From: Dechloromonas sp.
GTDB taxonomy: Bacteria > Pseudomonadota > Gammaproteobacteria > Burkholderiales > Rhodocyclaceae
Direction of reading: 5' to 3'
DNA length: 7,754 nucleotides
Assembly: GCA_017302355.1 (NCBI GenBank)
Contig: JAFLDQ010000161.1
Span: forward strand, 1 to 7,754
Below the pieces are notes generated by a model, which saw nothing but the letters and a program-made list of their open reading frames with translations, did not search any database and was not told the DNA's origin. Both the position numbers and the translations under genes were made by a program. Every line of letters begins with the position of its first letter. Positions within the stretch are counted from its first letter, which is position 1. Positions 1 through 6,464 of the stretch are shown one piece after another.

Positions 1-269
1 CCGCCGACTGGTACGACAAGACCAGCCAGGCTTTCGCCGTCTTCCTCCCGGTCAGGTCAGTCGGCGTCATGGGCGACGGGCGCACCTACGAATACGTGGT
101 AGCCCTGCGGGCTGTCCAGACCCAGGACTTCATGACCGCCCACTGGGCCGAACTGCCGCACAGCCTGCTCGGCAAGGTGTCGAACCGCATCATCAACGAG
201 GTACGCGGCATCAACCGGGTGGTCTACGACATCTCCGGCAAGCCGCCGGCGACGATCGAGTGGGAATAA
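1..269 (+). CDS. guaA: GMP synthase (glutamine-hydrolysing), C-terminal end, partial
   Basis: This is the last ~88 codons of GMP synthase, which aminates XMP to GMP using glutamine and ATP in cytoplasmic purine synthesis. Reading begins at base 3 with [11 protein letters not shown] and runs in frame through [25 protein letters not shown] and the family's invariant end KPPATIEWE before TAA at 267-269. This portion is the C-terminal dimerisation domain that also helps bind XMP. The 5' part of the gene lies outside the window. The reading frame is intact to the normal terminus, so the inserted element restored or preserved the gene end. The residues resemble betaproteobacterial GuaA most closely, from memory of the family. 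The gene is host chromosome and a known insertion hotspot for integrase-bearing islands. Confidence 0.97.
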   Translation, partial: ADWYDKTSQAFAVFLPVRSVGVMGDGRTYEYVVALRAVQTQDFMTAHWAELPHSLLGKVSNRIINEVRGINRVVYDISGKPPATIEWE

Positions 270-270
270 A
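241..270. other. Putative attachment site (attL) in the guaA 3' end
   Basis: The integrase gene lies immediately downstream of guaA and points away from it, with conjugation genes beyond. Elements with this integrase class usually recombine within the 3' end of their target gene, so the last codons of guaA (PPATIEWE and stop) are the likely core. The exact crossover cannot be fixed because the matching attR lies outside the window. The boundaries given are approximate. Confidence 0.45.
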
Positions 271-286
271 ATATCATCATTTCAAG

Positions 287-365
287 TCGTCTCACGTCGT
301 CCGGATTTTCAGAAATTTACCCGCTATAACAACCAGTTAGCGTCTCATGGCGTCTCACGCCGTCC
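287..365. repeat. GCGTCTCA-type short repeats between guaA and the integrase
   Basis: A 15-base unit CGTCTCACG(T/C)CGTCC occurs at 288-302 and again at 351-365 with one mismatch. Next to the second copy, GCGTCTCATG (340-349) and GCGTCTCACG (350-359) form an exact tandem with a 10-base period and one mismatch. The last copy contains a small perfect inverted repeat, GGCGT-CTC-ACGCC (349-361). Spacing of one helical turn beside the presumed attachment site fits arm-type integrase or excisionase binding sites. That role is inference. Confidence 0.6.
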
Positions 366-396
366 TAGTAAAGCCCGACTAAAGTGTCGGTATTGC

Positions 397-474
397 TGAC
401 GGTATCGAGATCTGGTCCTTGAACGACCCAAGTTGATACCGTCAACTGCGTTGACGGTATCGGTTGACGGTATC
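397..474. repeat. TTGACGGTATC repeat cluster upstream of the integrase
   Basis: TTGACGGTATC occurs perfectly at 451-461 and 464-474 (13-base period). It occurs in inverted orientation as GATACCGTCAA at 435-445, and as the shorter TGACGGTATC at 397-406. The inverted copy and the 451 copy form a perfect 11-base stem with a 5-base loop. The cluster ends 17 bases before the integrase ATG and probably overlaps its promoter. It may serve as an operator for autoregulation or as integrase arm sites. A near-copy lies at the integrase stop codon (1772-1786). Confidence 0.75.
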
Positions 475-491
475 AGTTTACGGAGGATCAG

Positions 492-1775
492 ATGCTCACT
501 GACATGCAATTAAGGGCGTTGAAGCCCACTGGGAAGATTTACAAGGTTGTTGACCAGCAGGGGCTCTATGCCGCTGTTACGCGGACTGGGGTTGTCAGTT
601 TTCGGTTTGACTACCGGGTGAACGGACGCCGCGAGACCCTGGTGATAGGCAAGTACGACCCGACGGTCGGCGCCAAGAAGCCGCGCGAACTGGACGAGTT
701 GGACTATGGCATGTCCGTGTCTCTGGCAGAGGCGCGCCTATTGATGACACGGGCGCACCGATCCGTCGAGCAGGGCGAGAGCCCCTCACGTTCCAAGGTT
801 GAGAAGCGGACCGAAGCTGCTGACGCGCTCACGTTTGGTAGTTGGGCAGAAAAGTACTTCGCGGAGGCTGATCTGGCCGAGTCCACAAAGGCCATGCGTA
901 AGTCGGTCTATGATCGCAACCTGGCAGATGAGTTTGGCCGTCTGAAACTGGAAGAAATTACCCCGGTACGTCTGATGGCCAGATGCGAGAAGATCAAAGA
1001 GCGTGGCGCGGCAGCGCCGGCCGTCCACGCTCGCGAGATCGTGCTGCAGGTATTTCGCTTCATTCAGGCTCGCGGATTGAAGATCGATAATCCCGCCGCG
1101 TCGATTCGACCCAGTGCCATTGCCACATTCAAAGCTCGCGACAGAGCGCTGACGCCAGCCGAGATTCATATCTTTTTCAACGCGCTTGAGCACACAGCGA
1201 CGATGTCAACGTTGCGCCTAGCGGTCAAGTTCATGTTGCTGACACTGGTGCGCAAGACCGAGTTCATCGAGGCTAAATGGGACGAGGTGAACTTCGAGAC
1301 GGCGATCTGGACGATCCCGAAGGACCGTATGAAGGCAGGGCGCCCGCACAACGTGTACCTGAGCCAGCAGGCGCTCGATATTCTGGTGGCCTTCAAAACT
1401 TGCTTCAGTGCCAGTTCGTACCTGCATCCGGGACGGTACGAGACCGAGTTGCCTATCAGCTCGGCCACGCTGAACCGGGTGATCGACGCCACCGTGAAAG
1501 TGGTCCATGATCGGGGCGAGGACTTTGAGCCCTTCACCGTGCATGATTTGCGCCGCACGGCCAGCACGCTACTGCATGAGGCAGGCTTTAACAGCGACTG
1601 GATCGAGAAGTGCCTTGCACATGAACAGCGCGGTGTACGTGCAATCTACAACAAGGCTGAGTACGCCGAGCAGCGCCGAGCAATGCTTCAGGCCTGGGCT
1701 GACATGTTGGATGCCTGGATCAAGAATAGCGCGAGCGTGGTGCCCATTAAACGCGGTGCCGCCAGCGTTGCTTGA
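492..1775 (+). CDS. int: Tyrosine-type site-specific integrase (DUF4102/P4-like family)
   Basis: This 427-residue protein would cut and rejoin DNA at the element's attachment sites, here guaA, for integration and excision. Residues 1-100 match the N-terminal arm-binding DUF4102 domain (LTDMQLRALKP, GLYAAV, VIGKY, SLAEAR). About 110-205 is the core-binding SAM-like domain, and 215-400 the catalytic domain. The expected catalytic residues are all visible: Arg254 in LVRKTE, the beta-hairpin Lys281 in MKAGRPH, His351 and Arg354 in HDLRRT, His377 in LAHE and the nucleophile Tyr386 in AIYNKAEY. Length is typical of P4-like integrases. The segment between VIGKY and SLAEAR (about residues 56-76) is longer than the usual short turn. 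The start is supported by GGAGG at 482-486, five bases before ATG. GC is about 57% in a sampled line, lower than the traF-traH region. The gene is intact and presumably active. Confidence 0.95.
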   Translation: MLTDMQLRALKPTGKIYKVVDQQGLYAAVTRTGVVSFRFDYRVNGRRETLVIGKYDPTVGAKKPRELDELDYGMSVSLAEARLLMTRAHRSVEQGESPSRSKVEKRTEAADALTFGSWAEKYFAEADLAESTKAMRKSVYDRNLADEFGRLKLEEITPVRLMARCEKIKERGAAAPAVHAREIVLQVFRFIQARGLKIDNPAASIRPSAIATFKARDRALTPAEIHIFFNALEHTATMSTLRLAVKFMLLTLVRKTEFIEAKWDEVNFETAIWTIPKDRMKAGRPHNVYLSQQALDILVAFKTCFSASSYLHPGRYETELPISSATLNRVIDATVKVVHDRGEDFEPFTVHDLRRTASTLLHEAGFNSDWIEKCLAHEQRGVRAIYNKAEYAEQRRAMLQAWADMLDAWIKNSASVVPIKRGAASVA

Positions 1776-1786
1776 CGATATCAGTT
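1772..1786. repeat. Diverged copy of the TTGACGGTATC unit at the integrase stop
   Basis: TTGACGATATCAGTT matches 14 of 15 bases of TTGACGGTATCAGTT at 464-478, in the same orientation. It contains the integrase stop codon TGA (1773-1775). The two copies therefore bracket the integrase gene. This may be a further protein-binding site or a relic of a duplication. A chance match is unlikely at this length but cannot be excluded. Confidence 0.55.
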
Positions 1787-1822
1787 GCCGTTTGATGGTT
1801 ATCTGATGGGGCGTGCCGACGA

Positions 1823-1857
1823 CCATATTGGCATCATGGTCTACACTTGCCATATGG
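1823..1857. repeat. Imperfect inverted repeat in the promoter region of the small membrane gene
   Basis: CCATATTGGC (1823-1832) and GCCATATGG (1849-1857) are inverted copies apart from one extra T, separated by 16 bases. They lie 30-64 bases ahead of the next ATG, where an operator would be expected. TTGGCA at 1828-1833 resembles a -35 box, but the sequence 17 bases downstream (CATATG) is a weak -10. Regulatory use is inference. Confidence 0.35.
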
Positions 1858-1886
1858 ATATCCTGAGTCAGTAGGAGTCGATCGGA

Positions 1887-2210
1887 ATGCGAAAACTCAT
1901 CGTCATAGTTTTCATCGCGCTGGGCGCGCTGATCGGCTTGATCGCTGCTGCGAATACCGATTGGGGAACCCGCCTTGTAATGATGGGCGTCGGCGCACTT
2001 TTCGGAGCGCCAATTGGCGGGGCGCTGGCTAGCATTGGTAGGAAGGGGCGGCAGCCCCTTGAATGGGACGAGAATCCGCTCCCCGGGATGGGCACCACGC
2101 CGAAGGATCTAGCTGCGAACTACTGGCGTGACAAAGGCCATCCTCCATTCATGAAGCCATCTGAAGCTGAACCCGACAAGCACATGTTCGACCCGGATAG
2201 GCTCGGCTGA
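1887..2210 (+). CDS. Small two-helix inner-membrane protein, candidate entry-exclusion protein
   Basis: I do not recognise a named family for this 107-residue protein. Two hydrophobic segments are plain, at about 3-21 (LIVIVFIALGALIGLIAA) and 29-50 (RLVMMGVGALFGAPIGGA). They are joined by a short loop, ANTDWGT. A polar, proline-rich tail from residue 51 to 107 carries the positive stretch GRKGR just after the second helix. This predicts a hairpin with both ends in the cytoplasm. ATG at 1887 is supported by AGGAG at 1873-1877. The gene faces traG and their stop codons abut (2208-2210 and 2211-2213). A small inner-membrane protein next to traG recalls traS of F and eex of SXT/R391, which block redundant transfer into cells already carrying the element. 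That role rests on position and topology alone. GC is close to that of the integrase and the traG 3' half. Confidence 0.8.
   Translation: MRKLIVIVFIALGALIGLIAAANTDWGTRLVMMGVGALFGAPIGGALASIGRKGRQPLEWDENPLPGMGTTPKDLAANYWRDKGHPPFMKPSEAEPDKHMFDPDRLG
2043..2060. other. GC-rich perfect hairpin downstream of traG, inside the small membrane gene
   Basis: AAGGGGC (2043-2049) and GCCCCTT (2054-2060) form a perfect 7-base stem with a 4-base loop. No T-run follows on either strand, so it is not a standard intrinsic terminator. It lies about 150 bases beyond the traG stop on the minus strand and could pause or protect the end of a transfer transcript that reads into the convergent gene. It could equally be coding coincidence. 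Confidence 0.3.
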
Positions 2211-4982
2211 CTACTTTCGCAACAAGCCCTTCACTACATCCTTTGCGTTGTCGAGTGTCGCTCCAGCGTCCTTACCGACCTGCTTACCTGACTGCACCAG
2301 CAGCGATTTCCTCGATGCAAGCGTTCCGTCATCAGTCTTGATGATCTCAGCCTTGGCGTCAAAGCTTGTGCGGCTCGATTCTGCATCCGATCGTATTTTA
2401 TTGCCTTTGGTACGAACCTCCTCTCGGACAGGCGACACCATTGGGGCAGTTTCCTGCGACGGCTTGGCGTTTCCAAACCGTGATGTTTGTTCCCGGTTGG
2501 ATTGGTGCAGCCTGGCTATATCGGGCGTAAGGGCAGCATCGCCTCGCTGATGCACATGCTGGTCCCGGATATCGCCAAAGGAGGCCGGTAATGCGGCCCC
2601 GTCGGAGAACACTCGATTCGGGCGAAGAGATTGTCGCGCCAATTCGGATTCCATCAGGGTATGGGCTGCGGCGCTGTTACCGCCGTACTGCTCAGCATAG
2701 CGCATGAACATCTCCAGGTTGTGCGGGTCCTGAGCGATGTCGATGGAAATGGTTTCTCCCTTCTCGTGGGCGGCAGACACGCGCTCCGCGAAGGCCGTAC
2801 GCTCAGCGAGACTCGCCTCAGCGCGCTCCGATCGAGCATGCGTGGAAGCTAGGCGAGCAGTCATGTCGCGCGCTTCGCGCGAATCATTGGCTATCGTGCT
2901 CATGAAGCTCGCGTCGCGCGACACCCTATCGCCGAACTGTTTGAACTCTCCCAACTGTTCGTTGCTCATGCTGGCCAGGACCTTTTGTTCCTGTGCCGAT
3001 AAGCCAGACAGGTAGCTCTTGTCCGCGCTGGCGTTCAGCCTACCCCCAACTGCGCCGGCGTTTAATCCCAGGTGGCCGGCTGCTCCAAACGCGATACTGG
3101 CAACTTGAGACTGCGACAGTCCGGTGCTATCGGCCACACTCTTTGATATCTGATCCAGCCTGTTCAGTGTTTCGCCCACCTGCTCGAAACTGCTGGACGT
3201 GGAGCCACTGCTCCTGCGCGATGAGTGCAAGTTGGTCAGCCCGCGCGAGAATGCTTCCGATAGCACGGCCGCGCGCTCCGTGCTGGCTGCGACAGCCTCG
3301 TTTCGTGCGGCGTCAGCTTGCCGACTTGCCTGCACCACATCCTGATCGGACACCCGCATCGAGACCATTCGGGATGCAAACCCCTGGTTGCGCAACAGGC
3401 TGACGGCAGTTCGCCCGGTCAGGGCATTCGATGAGAACGTGTTCCCGCTCAGATCGTTTTGCCAACTGCCCATGAAGGCCGAAGTGCGGTTGGGCGCCAG
3501 TTGCATCTGATCCATCCCCACGTTCCCCATGGAAACGTTGCCGACGGTCGCGGCCGACGTTCCACCCGAGATCATCGCCTGCAGGCCCGACAGGCCACCG
3601 ACCAGGGCCGTCCCGAAGTTTTCCATGCGCTTGAGCGCCGCCCAGGCGATGAAGGGAATGCTGATCGCGAGGTAGCCGACCACCGCCTCGCCCGAGATCG
3701 CGCGCGAATAGATCGTGGATGCGGTCTGCAAGGCCAGCGCCTTGGTGCCGGTGCCCAGGTCGGCCGCGGCCGCCAGATCGTAAGCCGCGTAGATCGAAGC
3801 CATGTAATTGAGGATGGCGTAGAGCGGCGGCCAAAGCTGGATCCAGATGAGCACGGCCGCATAGCCCTTGAAGGCCAGCATCGTCTCGCGTCCGCTGGTG
3901 AGCAGGAGCAGCAGGACGAAGAGCGGGAACATCGCGTAGGTCACCGCCTCGACCACATTGCGGAAAACCGGCAAGGCCTGCTCAGCCACCTTGCCGTAGT
4001 TGAGCCAGGTCGCGTTCTGCTGGGCCACGGCCTGGGCCCGACCGACGGCGAGCACCATGGCCGCCGGATCGTTGACCTTCTGGCCGACGATCTTGCTGGT
4101 GTCCTCGATCGCGTTGAGCACCGCGTTCTGCCGGATGAGGTCGGCAGCGGTGGCCGCGGCGGTGGCGATACTGTTCTTGAGATAGGCCTGCTGGATTTGC
4201 CCGGCGATGACGGCCGCGGCAGCGGTACTGGGCAGCGTCGGGTTGAGTTGGAAGGCGAGCCGCCCCTGGATGCGGGTGATCTGCGCCGGCAGTCGCCCAT
4301 TGAGACTCTGGTACACGTTCGGGCAGGTGTCGACGCCGACAGAGCCACCCGCAGCGGTCAACGTGCTGAAGCGCGCCGGATTGGGCGAGGCCATCAACGG
4401 CCAGACATCATCCGAGGCGGAAAACGTCGCCGGATCGAGGGTGCCGTCGATCAGGTCGTAGGTCGTGCAGTTATGGATGAAGTTGATGAGGTCGGTGCGG
4501 AACGCCGGGTCCTGGAACACCACGTTGCCGGTCTCCCGGATCAGGCGGTTGCCGAACATCAGACCGTTCTGCTGGTAGGAGAGCTCGGCCGGCAGGGCGC
4601 CGATGCCCGGAATGACCTGGAACGCCGTCTCGAAAAGCCCGGTCAGCGTGTTGCCGATGGTGCTCGTGAGGCTGCCCAGGACGGCCACGCCGAAGGGCAC
4701 GTTGTCGACCACCTTGACCGCGGAGCCGCCCGCCTTGTCGACGATGCCCACGGTCACCTTGGGTACGATCAGCACCGAGAAAACCAGCACCACCGTGCCC
4801 AACCATTTCCAGCCCTGCAGTTTCTCGGGGGCGAAGGCGTAGGCGATGAGCGCCGCAACGAAGCCGCAGAAGGCGACAGCGGCGACCGCCGACAGGTAGT
4901 CCCTCGATGCATGGATTGCGGCGGCGGCGTTGAAGACACCGAACAGGCTGTCGGCATTCTGGTAGGCGTAGATTTCCCACAT
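2211..4982 (-). CDS. traG: TraG, F-type conjugation mating-pair stabilisation protein
   Basis: This 923-residue inner-membrane protein is close in length to F TraG (about 938). The family is needed for pilus assembly and mating-pair stabilisation, and its C-terminal part is involved in entry exclusion. Hydrophobic segments lie at about 30-50, 60-80, 345-362, 372-400 and 433-450. Family landmarks include VDNVPFGVA (92-100), the GLMFGNRLI stretch (140-148), INFIHNCTTYDL (166-177) and the QLWPPLYAILN block (382-392). After about residue 470 the chain becomes polar and rich in Ser, Ala and Gln, with likely helical or coiled stretches near 545-580 and 700-745. The start is supported by GGGAG shortly before the ATG. 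It follows traH by 33 bases and is the last gene of the operon. GC falls sharply near residue 482 (base 3540), so the C-terminal half may have been replaced by recombination. Confidence 0.95.
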   Translation of the reverse strand: MWEIYAYQNADSLFGVFNAAAAIHASRDYLSAVAAVAFCGFVAALIAYAFAPEKLQGWKWLGTVVLVFSVLIVPKVTVGIVDKAGGSAVKVVDNVPFGVAVLGSLTSTIGNTLTGLFETAFQVIPGIGALPAELSYQQNGLMFGNRLIRETGNVVFQDPAFRTDLINFIHNCTTYDLIDGTLDPATFSASDDVWPLMASPNPARFSTLTAAGGSVGVDTCPNVYQSLNGRLPAQITRIQGRLAFQLNPTLPSTAAAAVIAGQIQQAYLKNSIATAAATAADLIRQNAVLNAIEDTSKIVGQKVNDPAAMVLAVGRAQAVAQQNATWLNYGKVAEQALPVFRNVVEAVTYAMFPLFVLLLLLTSGRETMLAFKGYAAVLIWIQLWPPLYAILNYMASIYAAYDLAAAADLGTGTKALALQTASTIYSRAISGEAVVGYLAISIPFIAWAALKRMENFGTALVGGLSGLQAMISGGTSAATVGNVSMGNVGMDQMQLAPNRTSAFMGSWQNDLSGNTFSSNALTGRTAVSLLRNQGFASRMVSMRVSDQDVVQASRQADAARNEAVAASTERAAVLSEAFSRGLTNLHSSRRSSGSTSSSFEQVGETLNRLDQISKSVADSTGLSQSQVASIAFGAAGHLGLNAGAVGGRLNASADKSYLSGLSAQEQKVLASMSNEQLGEFKQFGDRVSRDASFMSTIANDSREARDMTARLASTHARSERAEASLAERTAFAERVSAAHEKGETISIDIAQDPHNLEMFMRYAEQYGGNSAAAHTLMESELARQSLRPNRVFSDGAALPASFGDIRDQHVHQRGDAALTPDIARLHQSNREQTSRFGNAKPSQETAPMVSPVREEVRTKGNKIRSDAESSRTSFDAKAEIIKTDDGTLASRKSLLVQSGKQVGKDAGATLDNAKDVVKGLLRK
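3480..3600. other. Composition breakpoint inside traG
   Basis: Counting by hand, lines 3421-3480 and 3481-3540 are 55% and 58% GC, and 3541-3600 is 73%. Wider samples give 54% at 2221-2460 and 68% at 4021-4260. The change falls at about residues 460-500 of TraG, just after the last hydrophobic segment. It coincides with the change from the membrane domain to the polar C-terminal domain. A recombination joint is inferred. A gradual domain-driven bias is the alternative. Confidence 0.55.
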
Positions 4983-5015
4983 GGCGCTCCCTCTCCTCGC
5001 GCAATTCCGTCTGCG

Positions 5016-6464
5016 CTACTGCGACAGATAGGCGGCCTGCTGGCCGAGCATGTCCATCACGTGCTGCGGCATGCTGGAGCGCAACTGGCGCTCGAGTTGT
5101 TCCAGGTGGCTCGACACTGCGCGGAAGGAACCCACCTTCTGGTAGAGCAGGTTCTTTTCCTGCGACAGTTGCAGGAGCATCGCCTGGGCACGCTGGCGAA
5201 TCTGGTTGGCCTGGTCACGTTGCGTCTGCTGCAACGTGTAGTTCTTGTCCAGGGCGGCCATGCCCAGACGCAGGTTGCGCTCCAGAAAAACGTAGGCATA
5301 GTCGGCGGCGATGACGTCGCGGTACTGGGCGATCAGGCTGTCGGAAAGGCCGGAGCCCGGGATGCTGGTGCCGATGGACAGCATCTTGTAGACCGGCTCG
5401 GTGGTCTGGTTCACGAAGCCGACCTCGGTCGAGTTATTGGGGATGGCGGTCCGCGAGGCGATTTTCTCGGCGATGGAACGCATCAAGGCCTCGACCTTGG
5501 CAGTGAAGGGCGTGTGGGTGTAACCGGTGTTCAGCGTCACCACGTCGCAGTTGGTGTAGTCGTTGCACTTCAGCATGTGCTGGATGACATCCGTGCCGCC
5601 CGCCGCGCTCTGCCCGTACAGCAACTGGCTGATCGACGTGAGGGTGGGCGCAATCGGCTCGGGGTCACGCGCCGATTCCTCCGGGTAGTAGATGATGGTG
5701 CCGACCAGGCTCATGATCAGTTCGCGCTCCTGATCGTCGAGGTAGGAACCCGTGTACTGCAGAGCCTTCCAGGTCAGGTTGCCGACGAAGGGCGCCTTGT
5801 TCTTCACATTCGGATCGGTGGAGGAACGTGCCGACGCCAGGATGCTGGGCCGGTCGGAGCCACAACGCCGGCGTGCCGCATCGCGGTCGCTCTCCAGGCC
5901 CATCTCGACGGCGAGGTCGGCGCAGGTCTCCTGCGAGCTGTAGCCGACGGATTCGGCGGCCGTGCTGACGATGGCTTTGGCGGTCTCGCACGAGTTGATG
6001 CGCGCATTGTTGATCCAGGTCTCCAGCCCCTTGGCCCACTTGGTGAGTCCTCCCAATAGGGGCGAGACCGCTTCGAGCGCCAACTGGAAGGCAATGCCGG
6101 GTAGGGCGGCGGTGATGTTCTTCAGCATGTTCTTGAACTCGGTCGCCGAGATGTGGCTGAAGCTGCCGCCGAAGACGTCGATGCCGCCGCAGCCGGCCTT
6201 GGCGCTGGGGAACTGGATGGCTGCGAGCTGATAGACCTTGTTGGGCGAGCGCATCATCAGGTTGCCGCCGGTGTAGGTATTGAAGGTCTGGCCGCGGAAG
6301 GCACCGGGGGCCGTGTAGTTGCCGATGGCGCCCAGGTTGTTGAACATGTCATTCACCTCCGTGTTTAGGTCGCCGGCACGCAGCGGCAACGGCGAGATCG
6401 CCAGCAGCAACGCCAGCAGCGCGGTGGAAGTACGCCACAACGAGGGATGGTCTGGGTGGTTCAT
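5016..6464 (-). CDS. traH: TraH, F-type conjugal pilus assembly protein
   Basis: TraH (482 residues here, family about 450-480) is a periplasmic/outer-membrane-associated protein required for F-pilus assembly and extension, working with TraF and other Tra proteins. A signal peptide is clear at about 1-30 (LLALLLAISPLPLRA). Hallmarks follow: DLNTEVNDMFNNLGAIGNYT (32-51), YTGGNLMMRSP, AGCGGIDVFGGSFS (90-103), AFQLALEAVSP (125-135) and INSCETAKAIV (156-166). Six cysteines (92, 159, 181, 201, 300, 306) suggest disulfides. Residues about 403-465 look coiled-coil. The frame stays open 250 codons further upstream inside traF. The start at 6464 is chosen because it gives the signal peptide, is preceded by AGGAGG, and overlaps the traF stop as ATGA (6464-6461), which suggests coupled translation. 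Confidence 0.96.
   Translation of the reverse strand: MNHPDHPSLWRTSTALLALLLAISPLPLRAGDLNTEVNDMFNNLGAIGNYTAPGAFRGQTFNTYTGGNLMMRSPNKVYQLAAIQFPSAKAGCGGIDVFGGSFSHISATEFKNMLKNITAALPGIAFQLALEAVSPLLGGLTKWAKGLETWINNARINSCETAKAIVSTAAESVGYSSQETCADLAVEMGLESDRDAARRRCGSDRPSILASARSSTDPNVKNKAPFVGNLTWKALQYTGSYLDDQERELIMSLVGTIIYYPEESARDPEPIAPTLTSISQLLYGQSAAGGTDVIQHMLKCNDYTNCDVVTLNTGYTHTPFTAKVEALMRSIAEKIASRTAIPNNSTEVGFVNQTTEPVYKMLSIGTSIPGSGLSDSLIAQYRDVIAADYAYVFLERNLRLGMAALDKNYTLQQTQRDQANQIRQRAQAMLLQLSQEKNLLYQKVGSFRAVSSHLEQLERQLRSSMPQHVMDMLGQQAAYLSQ

Noticed and set aside
325..330. TATAAC as a possible -10 box for the integrase
   Set aside because: No acceptable -35 hexamer lies 16-18 bases upstream and it is over 150 bases from the start codon, so a promoter is not supported.
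435..461. The 11-base stem before the integrase as a transcription terminator for guaA
   Set aside because: No T-run follows, and the stem is made of the repeated TTGACGGTATC unit, so protein binding is a better explanation.
270..491. CRISPR array, suggested by several short repeats
   Set aside because: The repeats are 10-15 bases, irregularly spaced and partly inverted, without uniform spacers.
786..1567. Overlapping minus-strand frames of up to 135 codons inside the integrase gene
   Set aside because: The plus-strand integrase is complete with all catalytic residues. The opposite frames have no plausible ribosome sites or motifs that I can see.
1847..2032. A 61-codon plus-strand frame overlapping the small membrane gene
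   Set aside because: It lacks a good ribosome site, and the overlapping 107-codon frame has one plus clear membrane segments.
3459..6059. An 866-codon open frame on the plus strand, antisense to traG and traH
   Set aside because: It lies opposite two confidently identified genes, is dominated by Arg, Gly, His and Asp as expected from a GC-rich complementary frame, and shows no domain I recognise. Its start is close to the point where GC rises, which explains its openness.
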